From contig DATFFH010000075.1 in NCBI GenBank assembly GCA_035250245.1, positions 1 to 64,000 on the forward strand: a stretch of 64,000 nt of DNA. The letters are read 5' to 3'. Source of the stretch: Luteimonas_C sp035250245 (GTDB taxonomy: Bacteria; Pseudomonadota; Gammaproteobacteria; Xanthomonadales; Xanthomonadaceae). Shown in pieces: positions 46,092 to 54,381 of the stretch. The notes beneath the pieces were generated by a model, which did no database searches, was not told the DNA's origin, and saw nothing but the letters and a program-made list of their open reading frames with translations. The position numbers and the translations under genes were made by a program. Numbering within the stretch: the stretch's first letter is position 1; each line of letters begins with the position of its first letter.

Positions 46092-47119
46092 GTCAGCAGA
46101 TGGTCCACGATGGCTTCGACACCCATGGTGACGGGATCCTGGCACGGTAATCCCAGCCTATTTTCGACCTCGCGGCACGTCGCCTGCGCTTCTTCCGCCG
46201 ACAAAGCCGACGTGTTGAGCGCGACGCCGACCGCGCGCACGTCGGCATGGGTCAGGCGCGCAGCCGCCAGATTGGCTTCCAGACAACGTTCGAGATCGGG
46301 CAATGCATAGCCGGGCAAGCCGCGCATGTGCCGCCTGCCCGGTTCGTGGCACAACACCAGTGCGTCGGCTTGCGCACCGTGCAGCAATCCCAGCGACACG
46401 CCGGCATAGGACGGATGGAACAACGAGCCCTGTCCTTCGATGAGATCCCAGCCGCCGTCCAGCCGCGCAGGCGAGATCGTTTCGGCCGCGCCTGAAATGA
46501 AATCGGCCACCACCGCGTCGATCGGAATGCCGGCGCCGGCGATGAAGATGCCGGTCTGGCCCGTCGCGCGGAAATCCGCTTTGTGGCCGCGTTCGTGCAG
46601 GCTGCGCTCGATCGCCAGCGTGGTGTACATCTTGCCGACCGAGCAATCCGTGCCGACCGTGAGCAGCCGCCGGCCCGCGCGGCGGCGGCCGTTGCCGACC
46701 GGAATACCGTCCATCGGCGTGCGCGCATCGAACAGCGCGCGGCCGTTGCGCTGCGCCGCCGCTACGATGTCCGGGTTGTCGCGCAGTTTCTGGTGCAGGC
46801 CGGCGACCACGTTGAGGCCGGCGTCGAGCGCGGCGATCGCATCGGCGACGATCTGCGGCCCCATCACGCCGCCGGCGTTGGCGGTGCCGATCACCATCGT
46901 GTCCGCACCCGCGGCCTTGGCCTGGTTCCAATCCATGTCGCGAAGGCCGAGGGTGGGCACGCACTCCGGCCCCCGGTATTGGCCGATGCACCAATCCGGG
47001 CGCCAGTGCGCCAGGCCGCGCGCCGTCTTGATCGCCAGATCGTCGACAGCATTGCCCAGATACAGCAGGTAAGGCGGGCGCCAGTGCGCGGTCCGTGCCG
47101 CGTCGCCAGGGTTCAACAT
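46076..47119 (-). CDS. dgcN: DUF1611 P-loop protein, DgcN-type D-glutamate N-acetyltransferase
   Basis: Cytoplasmic DUF1611 protein of 347 residues. Its N-terminal part (PYLLYLGNAVDDLAIKTARGL, GTANAGGVMGP) resembles a nucleotide-binding fold, and the C-terminal part has a P-loop, TVGTDCSVGKMYTT, at about residue 153, followed by FRATGQTGIFIAG and LIEGQGSLFHPSYAGVSLGLLHG. Homologues named DgcN acetylate D-glutamate with acetyl-CoA as the first step of a D-glutamate catabolic pathway; the assignment here is by family and by its neighbour dgcA. The ATG at 47119 follows GGAGCAAAG and is well supported. It lies 100 bp after the Oar-like receptor and overlaps dgcA by 16 bp. Confidence 0.87.
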   Translation of the reverse strand: MLNPGDAARTAHWRPPYLLYLGNAVDDLAIKTARGLAHWRPDWCIGQYRGPECVPTLGLRDMDWNQAKAAGADTMVIGTANAGGVMGPQIVADAIAALDAGLNVVAGLHQKLRDNPDIVAAAQRNGRALFDARTPMDGIPVGNGRRRAGRRLLTVGTDCSVGKMYTTLAIERSLHERGHKADFRATGQTGIFIAGAGIPIDAVVADFISGAAETISPARLDGGWDLIEGQGSLFHPSYAGVSLGLLHGAQADALVLCHEPGRRHMRGLPGYALPDLERCLEANLAAARLTHADVRAVGVALNTSALSAEEAQATCREVENRLGLPCQDPVTMGVEAIVDHLLTCFAN

Positions 47120-47219
47120 GGAATCTTTGCTCCGGACGGCGACCTTGCCGTCAACCAAGTGTGAAAGGAAAGCGCTCTCGCCGGCGCCGTCGCTCCGCGC
47201 GACGCCGGCGTGAGGCGGA

Positions 47220-50216
47220 TCAATAATCGTAGGAAACGCTGAAACGCACGTATCTGGGCTCCTGCGTCGCCAGCGCCTGCCCGTAGCGCGGATGGGGCAC
47301 GTTCGGCGCGGATTCGCTGCGGACATAGATGTTGGTCTCGGCCTTCGCATTGAACACGTTGAAGACGTTCACGCTGAAAGCGAGCTTGCCGTCGGCGAAC
47401 GCAGGCCGATAGCTCGCGCCGAGATCCAACTGCCGGATCCACGGCAGCGTGCCTTTCGACCCGGGCGACGAAGGCTGGCCGTTGCAGAAGTGGTAGATGC
47501 CGCCGTAGGCCGCCGGATCGGTGCGGCTCTGGCCGTAGTAGCCCAGGCAGACCTTCGGCGCGCCGGAAATCAGGCGCAGATTGCCCGACACCGTCCATTC
47601 GGGCGCCAGCTGGTAATAGCCGAAGACCTTGAACTGGTGCCGATGGTCGTTGTTCAACAGGCCGTTGGTGTTTTCCATGATCTCGGAATAGTCCCAGTCC
47701 TGCGTGGTCGACGTGAACGTCTGGCCGATATCCGAACGCAGCTGCCCTTCGGTATTGCCGTAGTTCTTCGAATACACGTAGGAAACCATGCCGTACCAGT
47801 CGTTCTTGAACGGATGCTCCAGCATGAACTCCGCGCCGTAGTATTTGCGCTTGAGTTTTTCCCAGCCGAATTCCTCGTGCGTCAGCGGCACGTCGACGTA
47901 GTTCCCGCTGGTATCGCGCAGCACGAACACATTGGTCTTGCCCGGATTGATCAGATAACAGCTGTTGGTGCTCTCGATGTCGTAGCCGAGGCTGGCCGCC
48001 TTGTCGGCGACCTGTTCGATATCGCAGAAATCGTCGATGGCGTTGCGCAGGACGCGGTAGTTGAGCTTGACGCCGTACACCCAGTCCTGCCGGAACTCGC
48101 GGGTGAAGCCCAGGATGAGTTCGTCCTGGTATTCGGCCTTCAAGCCGCGCGCGGTCACCGTCTTGGGATCGGGCAACTGGCCGAAGTAGTTGTTAGGCGC
48201 GACTACGCCCGAAATCGGCGTCAGACCGGTCGGCACACCGTTGGCGTCGATGCCGCCGTAGGTGAAATATTGGCGCGTCTGGATGACCGCACCGGCGGAA
48301 TTGATCGAAGGATTCAGCGGCAATCCCAAATAGTAGCGGCCCAGGTTGCCGTACACCTTGAACGTCGAATCGCCGTTGACGTTCCAGCTGAAGCCCAGGC
48401 GCGGCGCCCATTGCGGCTTGGTCTGGCGGATGTAGGCGTTGCCGTCGCTGTTGTAATTGGTGAACTGGTCGTTGCGCAGGCCCAGCGAAAGCAGCAGGTT
48501 GTCGGTGACCTGCCAGCGGTCCTCGATGTACTGCGCCCGCTGCGTGGAGCGGATGGTCGCCAGGCTGTTGTCGATGGCCTTGACCACGTAATAGCCGTCT
48601 TCGCCATTGGGGAAACCACCCGTGGCCGGCACGCCGAGGCCGGTGGAAATCGGCACATTCGGATCCGACGCACCGTAACGCCAGACGTAGCCCGGGCCGG
48701 TCGGGATCGATCCCTGCGCGACGGCTTGCGCGCGCTGGTTGTCGATGCCGATCGAAAGCGTGTGGTCGCCCAGCACGTAGCTCACGTCGAAGCGGAAATT
48801 CGACGTTTTGTTGCCGCGACGCGGATCGGTCACCGAAGACACGATCTGCGCGTTGCCGATCGGCACGCCGCCATTGAGCGCGGGGTTCTGGTCGCTGATG
48901 CCGTCGACGTAGACCAGATCGGGATCGTAGCCGGCCGGGCTGGCGAAGGCGCGCGTCTTCATCTCGCCGTACAGCACGCTCATGGTGAGGTTGTCGGTGA
49001 GGTAGCTGGTGTACTTGGCCACGTACAGGTCGCCGCCGTCCTCGGTATTGTCGGCGCCGCCCACCAGGCCTTGCCTGGAAAGCGCACTGAAGTCGTAGTC
49101 GTAAACGCTGCCCCGGGTCTTGACCTTGGACGAAGCGCCCGAGAGTTCGAGGAAGTTGTTCTCGTTGATGTTCCAGTCGAGCTTGGCGTACCAGCGCGGC
49201 TTGCTATGCCGATACTCGAGATAGGGGTAGGCGGAGGCCACGTTGCCGACCGTATCCCCTTCGGCGCGCTCGTACTCCATCGCCGCGAAGAAGAACAGCT
49301 TGTCCTTCAGGATCGGACCGCCGACATAGGCCGAAGCGGTGCTGGACCAGCGCGTATCTTGGCTTTTCGGCCAATACATGTCGCCCGCCACGGGCGACTG
49401 CGGCAATGCGTTCTTGTAGCGGACGTCGTCGCGGCTTTCGCGCAGCGACGCCGGCTCCCAGATCACGTGCCCGCCGAACTGCCATTCGTTGCTGCCGCGG
49501 CGGCCGATCGCGTTGATCACGCCGCCGTCGGAACGGCCGTACTGCGCGCTGTAGCCGCCGGTGTAGGTTTCCTGCTGCTCGATGGCGCCGTAGGGCATGG
49601 TCAGGCCGCCCAGGCCTTTCAGCGGATCGGTCGTATTGAAGCCGTTGATGTAGTACGCGTTCTCGCTGGCCGACGAACCGCCGAAGCTGACCAGCGACTG
49701 TCCGGTCGCGCTGCGGAAGCCGCCGCTGTTGTCGACCACGCCTGGCGCAAGCAAGGCGATGGATTCCGAATCGCGGCCCAGCGGCAACCTGGCGAGTTGC
49801 TCGCGGGTGATGACGGTGCGCGAGTCGACGCTGGACACGTCGATGGGCGGGATCGCGCCCGCCACCACCTGCACGCTCGCCAGGTTCTGCACTGCACCGT
49901 CCGCGCCGCCGAACGAGACTTCGATGTTCGAGCCCACCAGGACCGTCACCGCGTCCCGCTGTTCCACCGTCTTGCCGCCGCTGATCAACGTGACCTTGTA
50001 CACGCCCACCGGCAGTTGCGGCGACTGGTAGCGTCCGCCCGCGACGGGCAATTCCCTGCGCAGGCCGTTCTGGCTTTCGATGACGATCGACCCCTGATCG
50101 ACCGTCGGCGCCTGGCCGAAGATGCTGCCCGTGGTGGATTGCGCCGACACCGTCGACGACATGGCGGCGACGATCGCTGCGGCCAGGAAACCGGCCTTGA
50201 TTGCTGCGGTTCTCAT
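47220..50216 (-). CDS. Oar-like TonB-dependent receptor with carboxypeptidase-regulatory N-terminal domain
   Basis: Outer-membrane transporter of 998 residues. A signal peptide (cleavage near VSA|QS, residue 25) is followed by a CarboxypepD_reg-like beta domain (TTGSIFGQAPTVDQG, GGRYQSPQLPVGVYKVTL), the plug (VDSRTVITREQLARLPLGRD, YINGFNTTDPLKGLGG, YGRSDGGVINAI) and a large barrel ending VRFSVSYDY. Such Oar-type receptors are common in xanthomonads and Myxococcus and often travel with peptidases. GGGAGAG supports the ATG at 50216; an ATG at 50234 has no ribosome site. The 114-bp gap to the CocE-type gene holds a hairpin (CCGGCCG-TAA-CGGCCGG, 50251-50267). Its place among ggt, dgcN, dgcA and gltS suggests a peptide or glutamyl ligand. 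Confidence 0.9.
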   Translation of the reverse strand: MRTAAIKAGFLAAAIVAAMSSTVSAQSTTGSIFGQAPTVDQGSIVIESQNGLRRELPVAGGRYQSPQLPVGVYKVTLISGGKTVEQRDAVTVLVGSNIEVSFGGADGAVQNLASVQVVAGAIPPIDVSSVDSRTVITREQLARLPLGRDSESIALLAPGVVDNSGGFRSATGQSLVSFGGSSASENAYYINGFNTTDPLKGLGGLTMPYGAIEQQETYTGGYSAQYGRSDGGVINAIGRRGSNEWQFGGHVIWEPASLRESRDDVRYKNALPQSPVAGDMYWPKSQDTRWSSTASAYVGGPILKDKLFFFAAMEYERAEGDTVGNVASAYPYLEYRHSKPRWYAKLDWNINENNFLELSGASSKVKTRGSVYDYDFSALSRQGLVGGADNTEDGGDLYVAKYTSYLTDNLTMSVLYGEMKTRAFASPAGYDPDLVYVDGISDQNPALNGGVPIGNAQIVSSVTDPRRGNKTSNFRFDVSYVLGDHTLSIGIDNQRAQAVAQGSIPTGPGYVWRYGASDPNVPISTGLGVPATGGFPNGEDGYYVVKAIDNSLATIRSTQRAQYIEDRWQVTDNLLLSLGLRNDQFTNYNSDGNAYIRQTKPQWAPRLGFSWNVNGDSTFKVYGNLGRYYLGLPLNPSINSAGAVIQTRQYFTYGGIDANGVPTGLTPISGVVAPNNYFGQLPDPKTVTARGLKAEYQDELILGFTREFRQDWVYGVKLNYRVLRNAIDDFCDIEQVADKAASLGYDIESTNSCYLINPGKTNVFVLRDTSGNYVDVPLTHEEFGWEKLKRKYYGAEFMLEHPFKNDWYGMVSYVYSKNYGNTEGQLRSDIGQTFTSTTQDWDYSEIMENTNGLLNNDHRHQFKVFGYYQLAPEWTVSGNLRLISGAPKVCLGYYGQSRTDPAAYGGIYHFCNGQPSSPGSKGTLPWIRQLDLGASYRPAFADGKLAFSVNVFNVFNAKAETNIYVRSESAPNVPHPRYGQALATQEPRYVRFSVSYDY

Positions 50217-50330
50217 TAGCTTGCGCTCTCCCATCCAAAGCGGTTGGCATCCGGCCGTAACGGCCGGCGTTCTTGCGGTTCGCCCGAATCTGCAAACGCA
50301 GCAGCGTCGGACGATGCGGATCGGTCGTTG

Positions 50331-52268
50331 CTAATGCCGCCGTGGCACGATCGGCAAGCCGATCGAGCTCGGTTGCGATGGCGTATGCCAGATCTTTTGC
50401 GATGCCTGCCGGTAGTCCCCCGGCTTGGCGAAGAAAATGCTGTCGACGTAGGTTTGCGGGTTGCGGTCGTAGAGCGGGAACCAACTGGACTGGATCTGCA
50501 CCATGATCCGGTGGCCCGGCTTGAACAGATGGTGGACGTTCGGCAGCGCGAATCGATAGCGCAGCGGCTTGTCCGGTTCGACGGGTGCAGGCCGCGCGAA
50601 GCCGGTGCGGTAGCGGCCGCGGAAGATGTCCATCGACAGCGGGAACTGATAGCCGCCCATCGGCGAGTCGGCCGGATACGTGTACGGATACACGTCGATG
50701 ATCTTCACCACCCAGTCGCTGTCGCCGCCGCTGGTGGAGGCGTACAATTCGACGGTCGGCGCGCCGGATACCTGCACGGCCTCGGTCAGCGGTTCGGACA
50801 CGAAACTGATCACGTCGGGCCGGCCGTCAACGAAGCGCTGGTCGGCGACCGCCCAGGCGCTGCGCGCATCGGCATCGGCGACGCCGTTCGGTCGCGGCAG
50901 GTTCGGCACCGGACGCAGCGGATCGGACACGTAGCCGCCGGATTCGGCTTCGCCCACTGTGGGCGGCGCGAATTCCAGACGCCCGGCGGCGCGCAGATAG
51001 ATCGGCGTGGATTTCGTCGCGCAACCCGACTCGCAGGCCAGCGGCCAGCGTTGCGCCTGTTCCCAGCGATTGCTGCCGGCGTTGTACACGTTCACCGGCG
51101 CCAGCTTCGCCTTCGGCGCGCCCTCGACCAGATGACTATCGAAGAACGGCTTGAGCATCTCCTCGCGGAATTGCCGCGACGTGTCGCCGCTCCACTTGAA
51201 CACGCCCAACGACGAACCGTTCAGGCTCTGCTGGCCGTGATACCAAGGCCCCATCACCAGATAGTTCATGTCGTTGCGGCGGTCCTTGGGTTCGACCGCC
51301 GCGTAAGCGTGCGGCGCGCCCCACATGTCGACGTGGTCCCACAGGCCATGCACCCACATCGTCGGCACTTTCAGCGGTCGCGAAGCGAGGATGCGATCGA
51401 CCGCCTGTTCGCTCCAGAACGCATCGTAGGCCGGGTGCGCGATGATCTTCTGCCAGAACGGCAGTTGCTCCAGACCTGCGGCGCGCGCGTAGTCGCCGGC
51501 CGATCCCGCCTGCAGATACGTGGTGTAGTCGTCGTAGGCCGGCTTGGGAATCGACGGTCCCTTGCCTTTGGTCGAGGTCTGGCCGGTGAAATAACCGAGA
51601 TTGACGTTGCGGAACGCGCCGTGATGGAACCAGTCGTCGCCCATCCAGCCGTCGATCTGCGGATTCTCGGGCGCGGCCACCTTCAACGCCGGATGCGGAT
51701 CGATCAGCGCCATCGCCACGGTGAAGCCGTCGTAGGAATGGCCGACCATGCCGACCCGGCCGTTCGACTCGGGCACGTGCTTCACCAGCCAGTCGATCGT
51801 GTCCCAGGCATCGGTGGCATCGTCGACTTTCGCGTCGTTGATGGTGCCGCGCAGCGGCGGCGCCATGAAGTAGTCGCCTTCCGAACCGTACTTGCCGCGC
51901 ACGTCCTGGTAGACGCGGATGTAGCCGGATTCCACGAACACATCGTCGCCCAGCGGCAGCGCATCGCGCATCAGGCGCGCGCCGTTGCCCAGCGCCAGCC
52001 GGCGCGCGCTGTAGGGCGTGCGCGTGAGCACCATCGGCGCATGCTTGGCGCCCTTGGGAACGACGATAACGGTGTAGAGCTTCGCCCCGTCGCGCGTCGG
52101 GATCATTTCCTCGCGCACGGTGTAATCGAACATCGATGCGGGGAATGCGAAATGTTTCGGAATATCGGGCGTGTTCGGCGTGACCTGCGCCATGCTCGAC
52201 GCCGCCAGCGTCAGCAGACAAGCGACTGCCGCGGCGATGCCGGCGCGTCGTATGCGGCGGGCATGCAT
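50331..52268 (-). CDS. secreted CocE/NonD family hydrolase, alpha-amino acid ester hydrolase-like
   Basis: Periplasmic or secreted serine hydrolase of 645 residues, with a signal peptide (MHARRIRRAGIAAAVACLLT, cut near SMA|QV). The alpha/beta-hydrolase domain has the nucleophile S178 in GHSYDGFTVAMAL, an aspartate in HGLWDHVDMWG and a histidine near WYHGQ; a cap domain and a C-terminal jelly-roll (LRYRFALPNVHHLFKPGHRIMVQI) complete the fold. It closely resembles the alpha-amino acid ester hydrolases/acylases of Xanthomonas and Acetobacter and also X-Pro dipeptidyl peptidases. It probably cleaves amide or ester bonds of amino-acyl compounds; the natural substrate is open. The start overlaps the end of ggt: GTG at 52277 would give a 4-bp overlap, the ATG at 52268 sits closer to a GAAG site. 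Confidence 0.88.
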   Translation of the reverse strand: MHARRIRRAGIAAAVACLLTLAASSMAQVTPNTPDIPKHFAFPASMFDYTVREEMIPTRDGAKLYTVIVVPKGAKHAPMVLTRTPYSARRLALGNGARLMRDALPLGDDVFVESGYIRVYQDVRGKYGSEGDYFMAPPLRGTINDAKVDDATDAWDTIDWLVKHVPESNGRVGMVGHSYDGFTVAMALIDPHPALKVAAPENPQIDGWMGDDWFHHGAFRNVNLGYFTGQTSTKGKGPSIPKPAYDDYTTYLQAGSAGDYARAAGLEQLPFWQKIIAHPAYDAFWSEQAVDRILASRPLKVPTMWVHGLWDHVDMWGAPHAYAAVEPKDRRNDMNYLVMGPWYHGQQSLNGSSLGVFKWSGDTSRQFREEMLKPFFDSHLVEGAPKAKLAPVNVYNAGSNRWEQAQRWPLACESGCATKSTPIYLRAAGRLEFAPPTVGEAESGGYVSDPLRPVPNLPRPNGVADADARSAWAVADQRFVDGRPDVISFVSEPLTEAVQVSGAPTVELYASTSGGDSDWVVKIIDVYPYTYPADSPMGGYQFPLSMDIFRGRYRTGFARPAPVEPDKPLRYRFALPNVHHLFKPGHRIMVQIQSSWFPLYDRNPQTYVDSIFFAKPGDYRQASQKIWHTPSQPSSIGLPIVPRRH

Positions 52269-52273
52269 CGCGA

Positions 52274-54028
52274 TCACTTCGCCGGCTCGACCTTGCCCAG
52301 GCCGGCGCTATTGCGAGGATCGCTGGCCGCCGACACGCGGCGCGCGGCCTTGTCCCAGGTGACCACGTTCATGTTGCCCCACGGGCGCCGTTCGTTGAGC
52401 GTGTGGCCCATCGCGCGCAGCTTGGCCAAGGCCTCGTCGGACAGGCTACCCGGCTCGTAGTCGACGCGATCGGGCAAATACTGGTGGTGGATGCGCTTTT
52501 GCGCGGTGATGTCGTTCGCGCTCTTGCCTTCGATGAAGGCAAGAATGCCTTCCAGCACCTGGGTGATGATGGTCGAACCACCCGGCGAACCGATCACCGC
52601 CAGACGGTCTTCGCCGACGACGAAACTCGGCGTCATCGAAGACAACATCCGCTTGCCGCCGACGGGCGCGTTGGCGGAGCCGCCGATCAGCCCGAACGCA
52701 TTCGGCTGGCCCGACACCAGGGCGAAGTCGTCCATCTCGTTGTTGAGCAGGATGCCGGACGCGCCGGCCACGAATCCCGAGCCGAGGGTCGTGTTGACCG
52801 TGGCCGTCATCGATACCAGGTTGCCGTCCTTGTCGATGATGGAGAAATGCGTGGTGTGCATGCCCGGCTCGGGCGCGTGCGCCGCGGGCAGCCATTCGGA
52901 TTTGGTGGCGCGGTCGCGCAGGATGCTTTGCCGCAGCCCGTCGGCGTAATGCCGCGACAGCAGCATGTCCAGCGGCATCTCGACGAAATCCGGATCGCCA
53001 AGATATTCGTTGTGGTCGCGGAAGGCGCGGCGCATCGCCTCGATTAGGTAATGGGTGCGCTCCGTTTCGCCGAGGTTTTCGATATTGAGTGGCGCGAGGA
53101 TGTTGAGTATCTCGGCGACGGCGACGCCGCCGGACGACGGCGGCGGCGCGGTGATCACCTGGTAGCCATCGAACGCGAGCTCGATCGGCGCGCGTTCCTT
53201 GGCTTGGTAGGCGGCCAGATCTTCCAGCGTCCAGGTGCCGCCGGCGGCTTTCACCGCCCTCACCATTTCTTGGGCGACTTCACCTTTGTAGAAACCGTCC
53301 GCGCCGCGCTCGGCCAGCGCACGCAAGGTGCGCGCCTGGTCGGGGTCGCGGAAGATGGCCGTGGTTTGCGGGAATTTCCCGTCAGGAATGAATTTGCGCG
53401 CCGAAGCCGGATAGCGGCGCAGCACTTCGGCTTTGCGCTCGATCGAACTGGCCAGCGCGGCAGTGGGATGGAATCCTTCTTCGGCCAGTTTGATCGCCGG
53501 ACGCAGCGATTCGGCCAACGGAAGCTTGCCGTACTTTACGGAGATGTGCGCCAAGCCCGCTGGGAAACCCGGAATGCCGGCCGCGAGCGGACCGTTGAGC
53601 GAGGTGTCGCGATTGGGCGTGCCGTCCGCCTTCAGATAATCGGTTTCGCGCACGGCCTTGGGCGCCATCTCGCGCGCGTCGACGAAGATGTTCTTGCCGG
53701 TGGAAGCATCGTGGATCAGCGCCAGGAAGCCGCCACCCATGCCGGACGCTTCCGGCTGCACCACCGACAGCGACGTCGCGACCGCGATCGCCGCATCGAC
53801 GGCATTGCCGCCGCGCGCCAGCGTCTCGAAACCGGCTTCGGTCGCTAAAGCGTTGGCGCTGGCGATGCCGGCCGCTCCGGGCTTGGCCGCTTCGCGTGCT
53901 TGCGCGGACAGACTGAGCGCCGCCAGCGCGAACGCCAGCATCGGGCAGTAAAGAAGGAAGGACTGTCTGCGCAACGGCGAAGTAAGGAGTCGCGTTGCTA
54001 TCGAACGTCGCGCGTTTCGGCCGAACAT
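52274..54028 (-). CDS. ggt: gamma-glutamyltranspeptidase
   Basis: Periplasmic N-terminal-nucleophile hydrolase of 584 residues that removes or transfers gamma-glutamyl groups. A long N-terminus with a hydrophobic stretch (MLAFALAALSLSAQA) acts as signal peptide. Autoprocessing is expected at T392 in MHTTHFSIIDKDG, the nucleophile (T391 in E. coli). Other landmarks are VVQPEASGMGGGF, the substrate-binding SSMTPSF, GSPGGSTIITQV and LLNNEMDDFA. GGGGGAG before the ATG at 54028 supports the start; an internal ATG at 53941 without a ribosome site is less likely. First gene of the cluster ggt-CocE-receptor-dgcN-dgcA-gltS, with a 23-bp palindrome 75 bp upstream. Released glutamate (L or D) could feed the downstream genes. 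Confidence 0.95.
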   Translation of the reverse strand: MFGRNARRSIATRLLTSPLRRQSFLLYCPMLAFALAALSLSAQAREAAKPGAAGIASANALATEAGFETLARGGNAVDAAIAVATSLSVVQPEASGMGGGFLALIHDASTGKNIFVDAREMAPKAVRETDYLKADGTPNRDTSLNGPLAAGIPGFPAGLAHISVKYGKLPLAESLRPAIKLAEEGFHPTAALASSIERKAEVLRRYPASARKFIPDGKFPQTTAIFRDPDQARTLRALAERGADGFYKGEVAQEMVRAVKAAGGTWTLEDLAAYQAKERAPIELAFDGYQVITAPPPSSGGVAVAEILNILAPLNIENLGETERTHYLIEAMRRAFRDHNEYLGDPDFVEMPLDMLLSRHYADGLRQSILRDRATKSEWLPAAHAPEPGMHTTHFSIIDKDGNLVSMTATVNTTLGSGFVAGASGILLNNEMDDFALVSGQPNAFGLIGGSANAPVGGKRMLSSMTPSFVVGEDRLAVIGSPGGSTIITQVLEGILAFIEGKSANDITAQKRIHHQYLPDRVDYEPGSLSDEALAKLRAMGHTLNERRPWGNMNVVTWDKAARRVSAASDPRNSAGLGKVEPAK

Positions 54029-54102
54029 CAACGCTCCCCCGTCGTGTCTGACCGCAGCATAGGCACGGCCGACGCACCGTCTCCAATGAAAAGAACCGGG
54101 AA

Positions 54103-54125
54103 ATCCATAACCCTGGGTTATGGAT
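54103..54125. promoter_or_regulatory. perfect palindrome, likely LysR-type operator of the ggt cluster
   Basis: ATCCATAACCC-T-GGGTTATGGAT: two exact 11-bp arms around a single T. The core ATAACCCTGGGTTAT has the T-N11-A form bound by LysR-type regulators. It lies 75 bp before the ggt start codon and about 260 bp after the end of the LysR gene at 54382-55284, which is its natural candidate. Promoter elements are not clear enough to call. Confidence 0.7.
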
Positions 54126-54192
54126 AGACAGCGCCGAGCGAATGGCGCGATGCAACGGCGATGTCGGCAAAACCCTTCGACACCGCATGAAT

Positions 54193-54256
54193 CGTAGGTG
54201 CGAATTCATTCGCACGTTTTTTGCGGCAAGAGCGTGCGAATGAATTCGCACCTACG
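54193..54256. repeat. extragenic hairpin, 'CGTAGGTGCGAATTCATTCGCACG' family
   Basis: Perfect 24-bp arms at 54193-54216 and 54233-54256 around a short loop (GCGGCAAGAG region). A copy with the same arms lies at 57361-57423. Just downstream, 54289-54313 carries a single copy of the TAGGAGCGGCTTCAGCCGCGAG element. Both lie between lysR and ggt and may separate their transcripts. Confidence 0.85.
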
Positions 54257-54381
54257 AAAGCGACGATTTTTCGGATATGCCGCTTTTGTAGGAGCGGCTT
54301 CAGCCGCGAGCTCTTATGCGGAAATCGCAGCCACGCACATTGAATACGACAGACTAAGCAGCCATGAAGACCATCGCCGCA

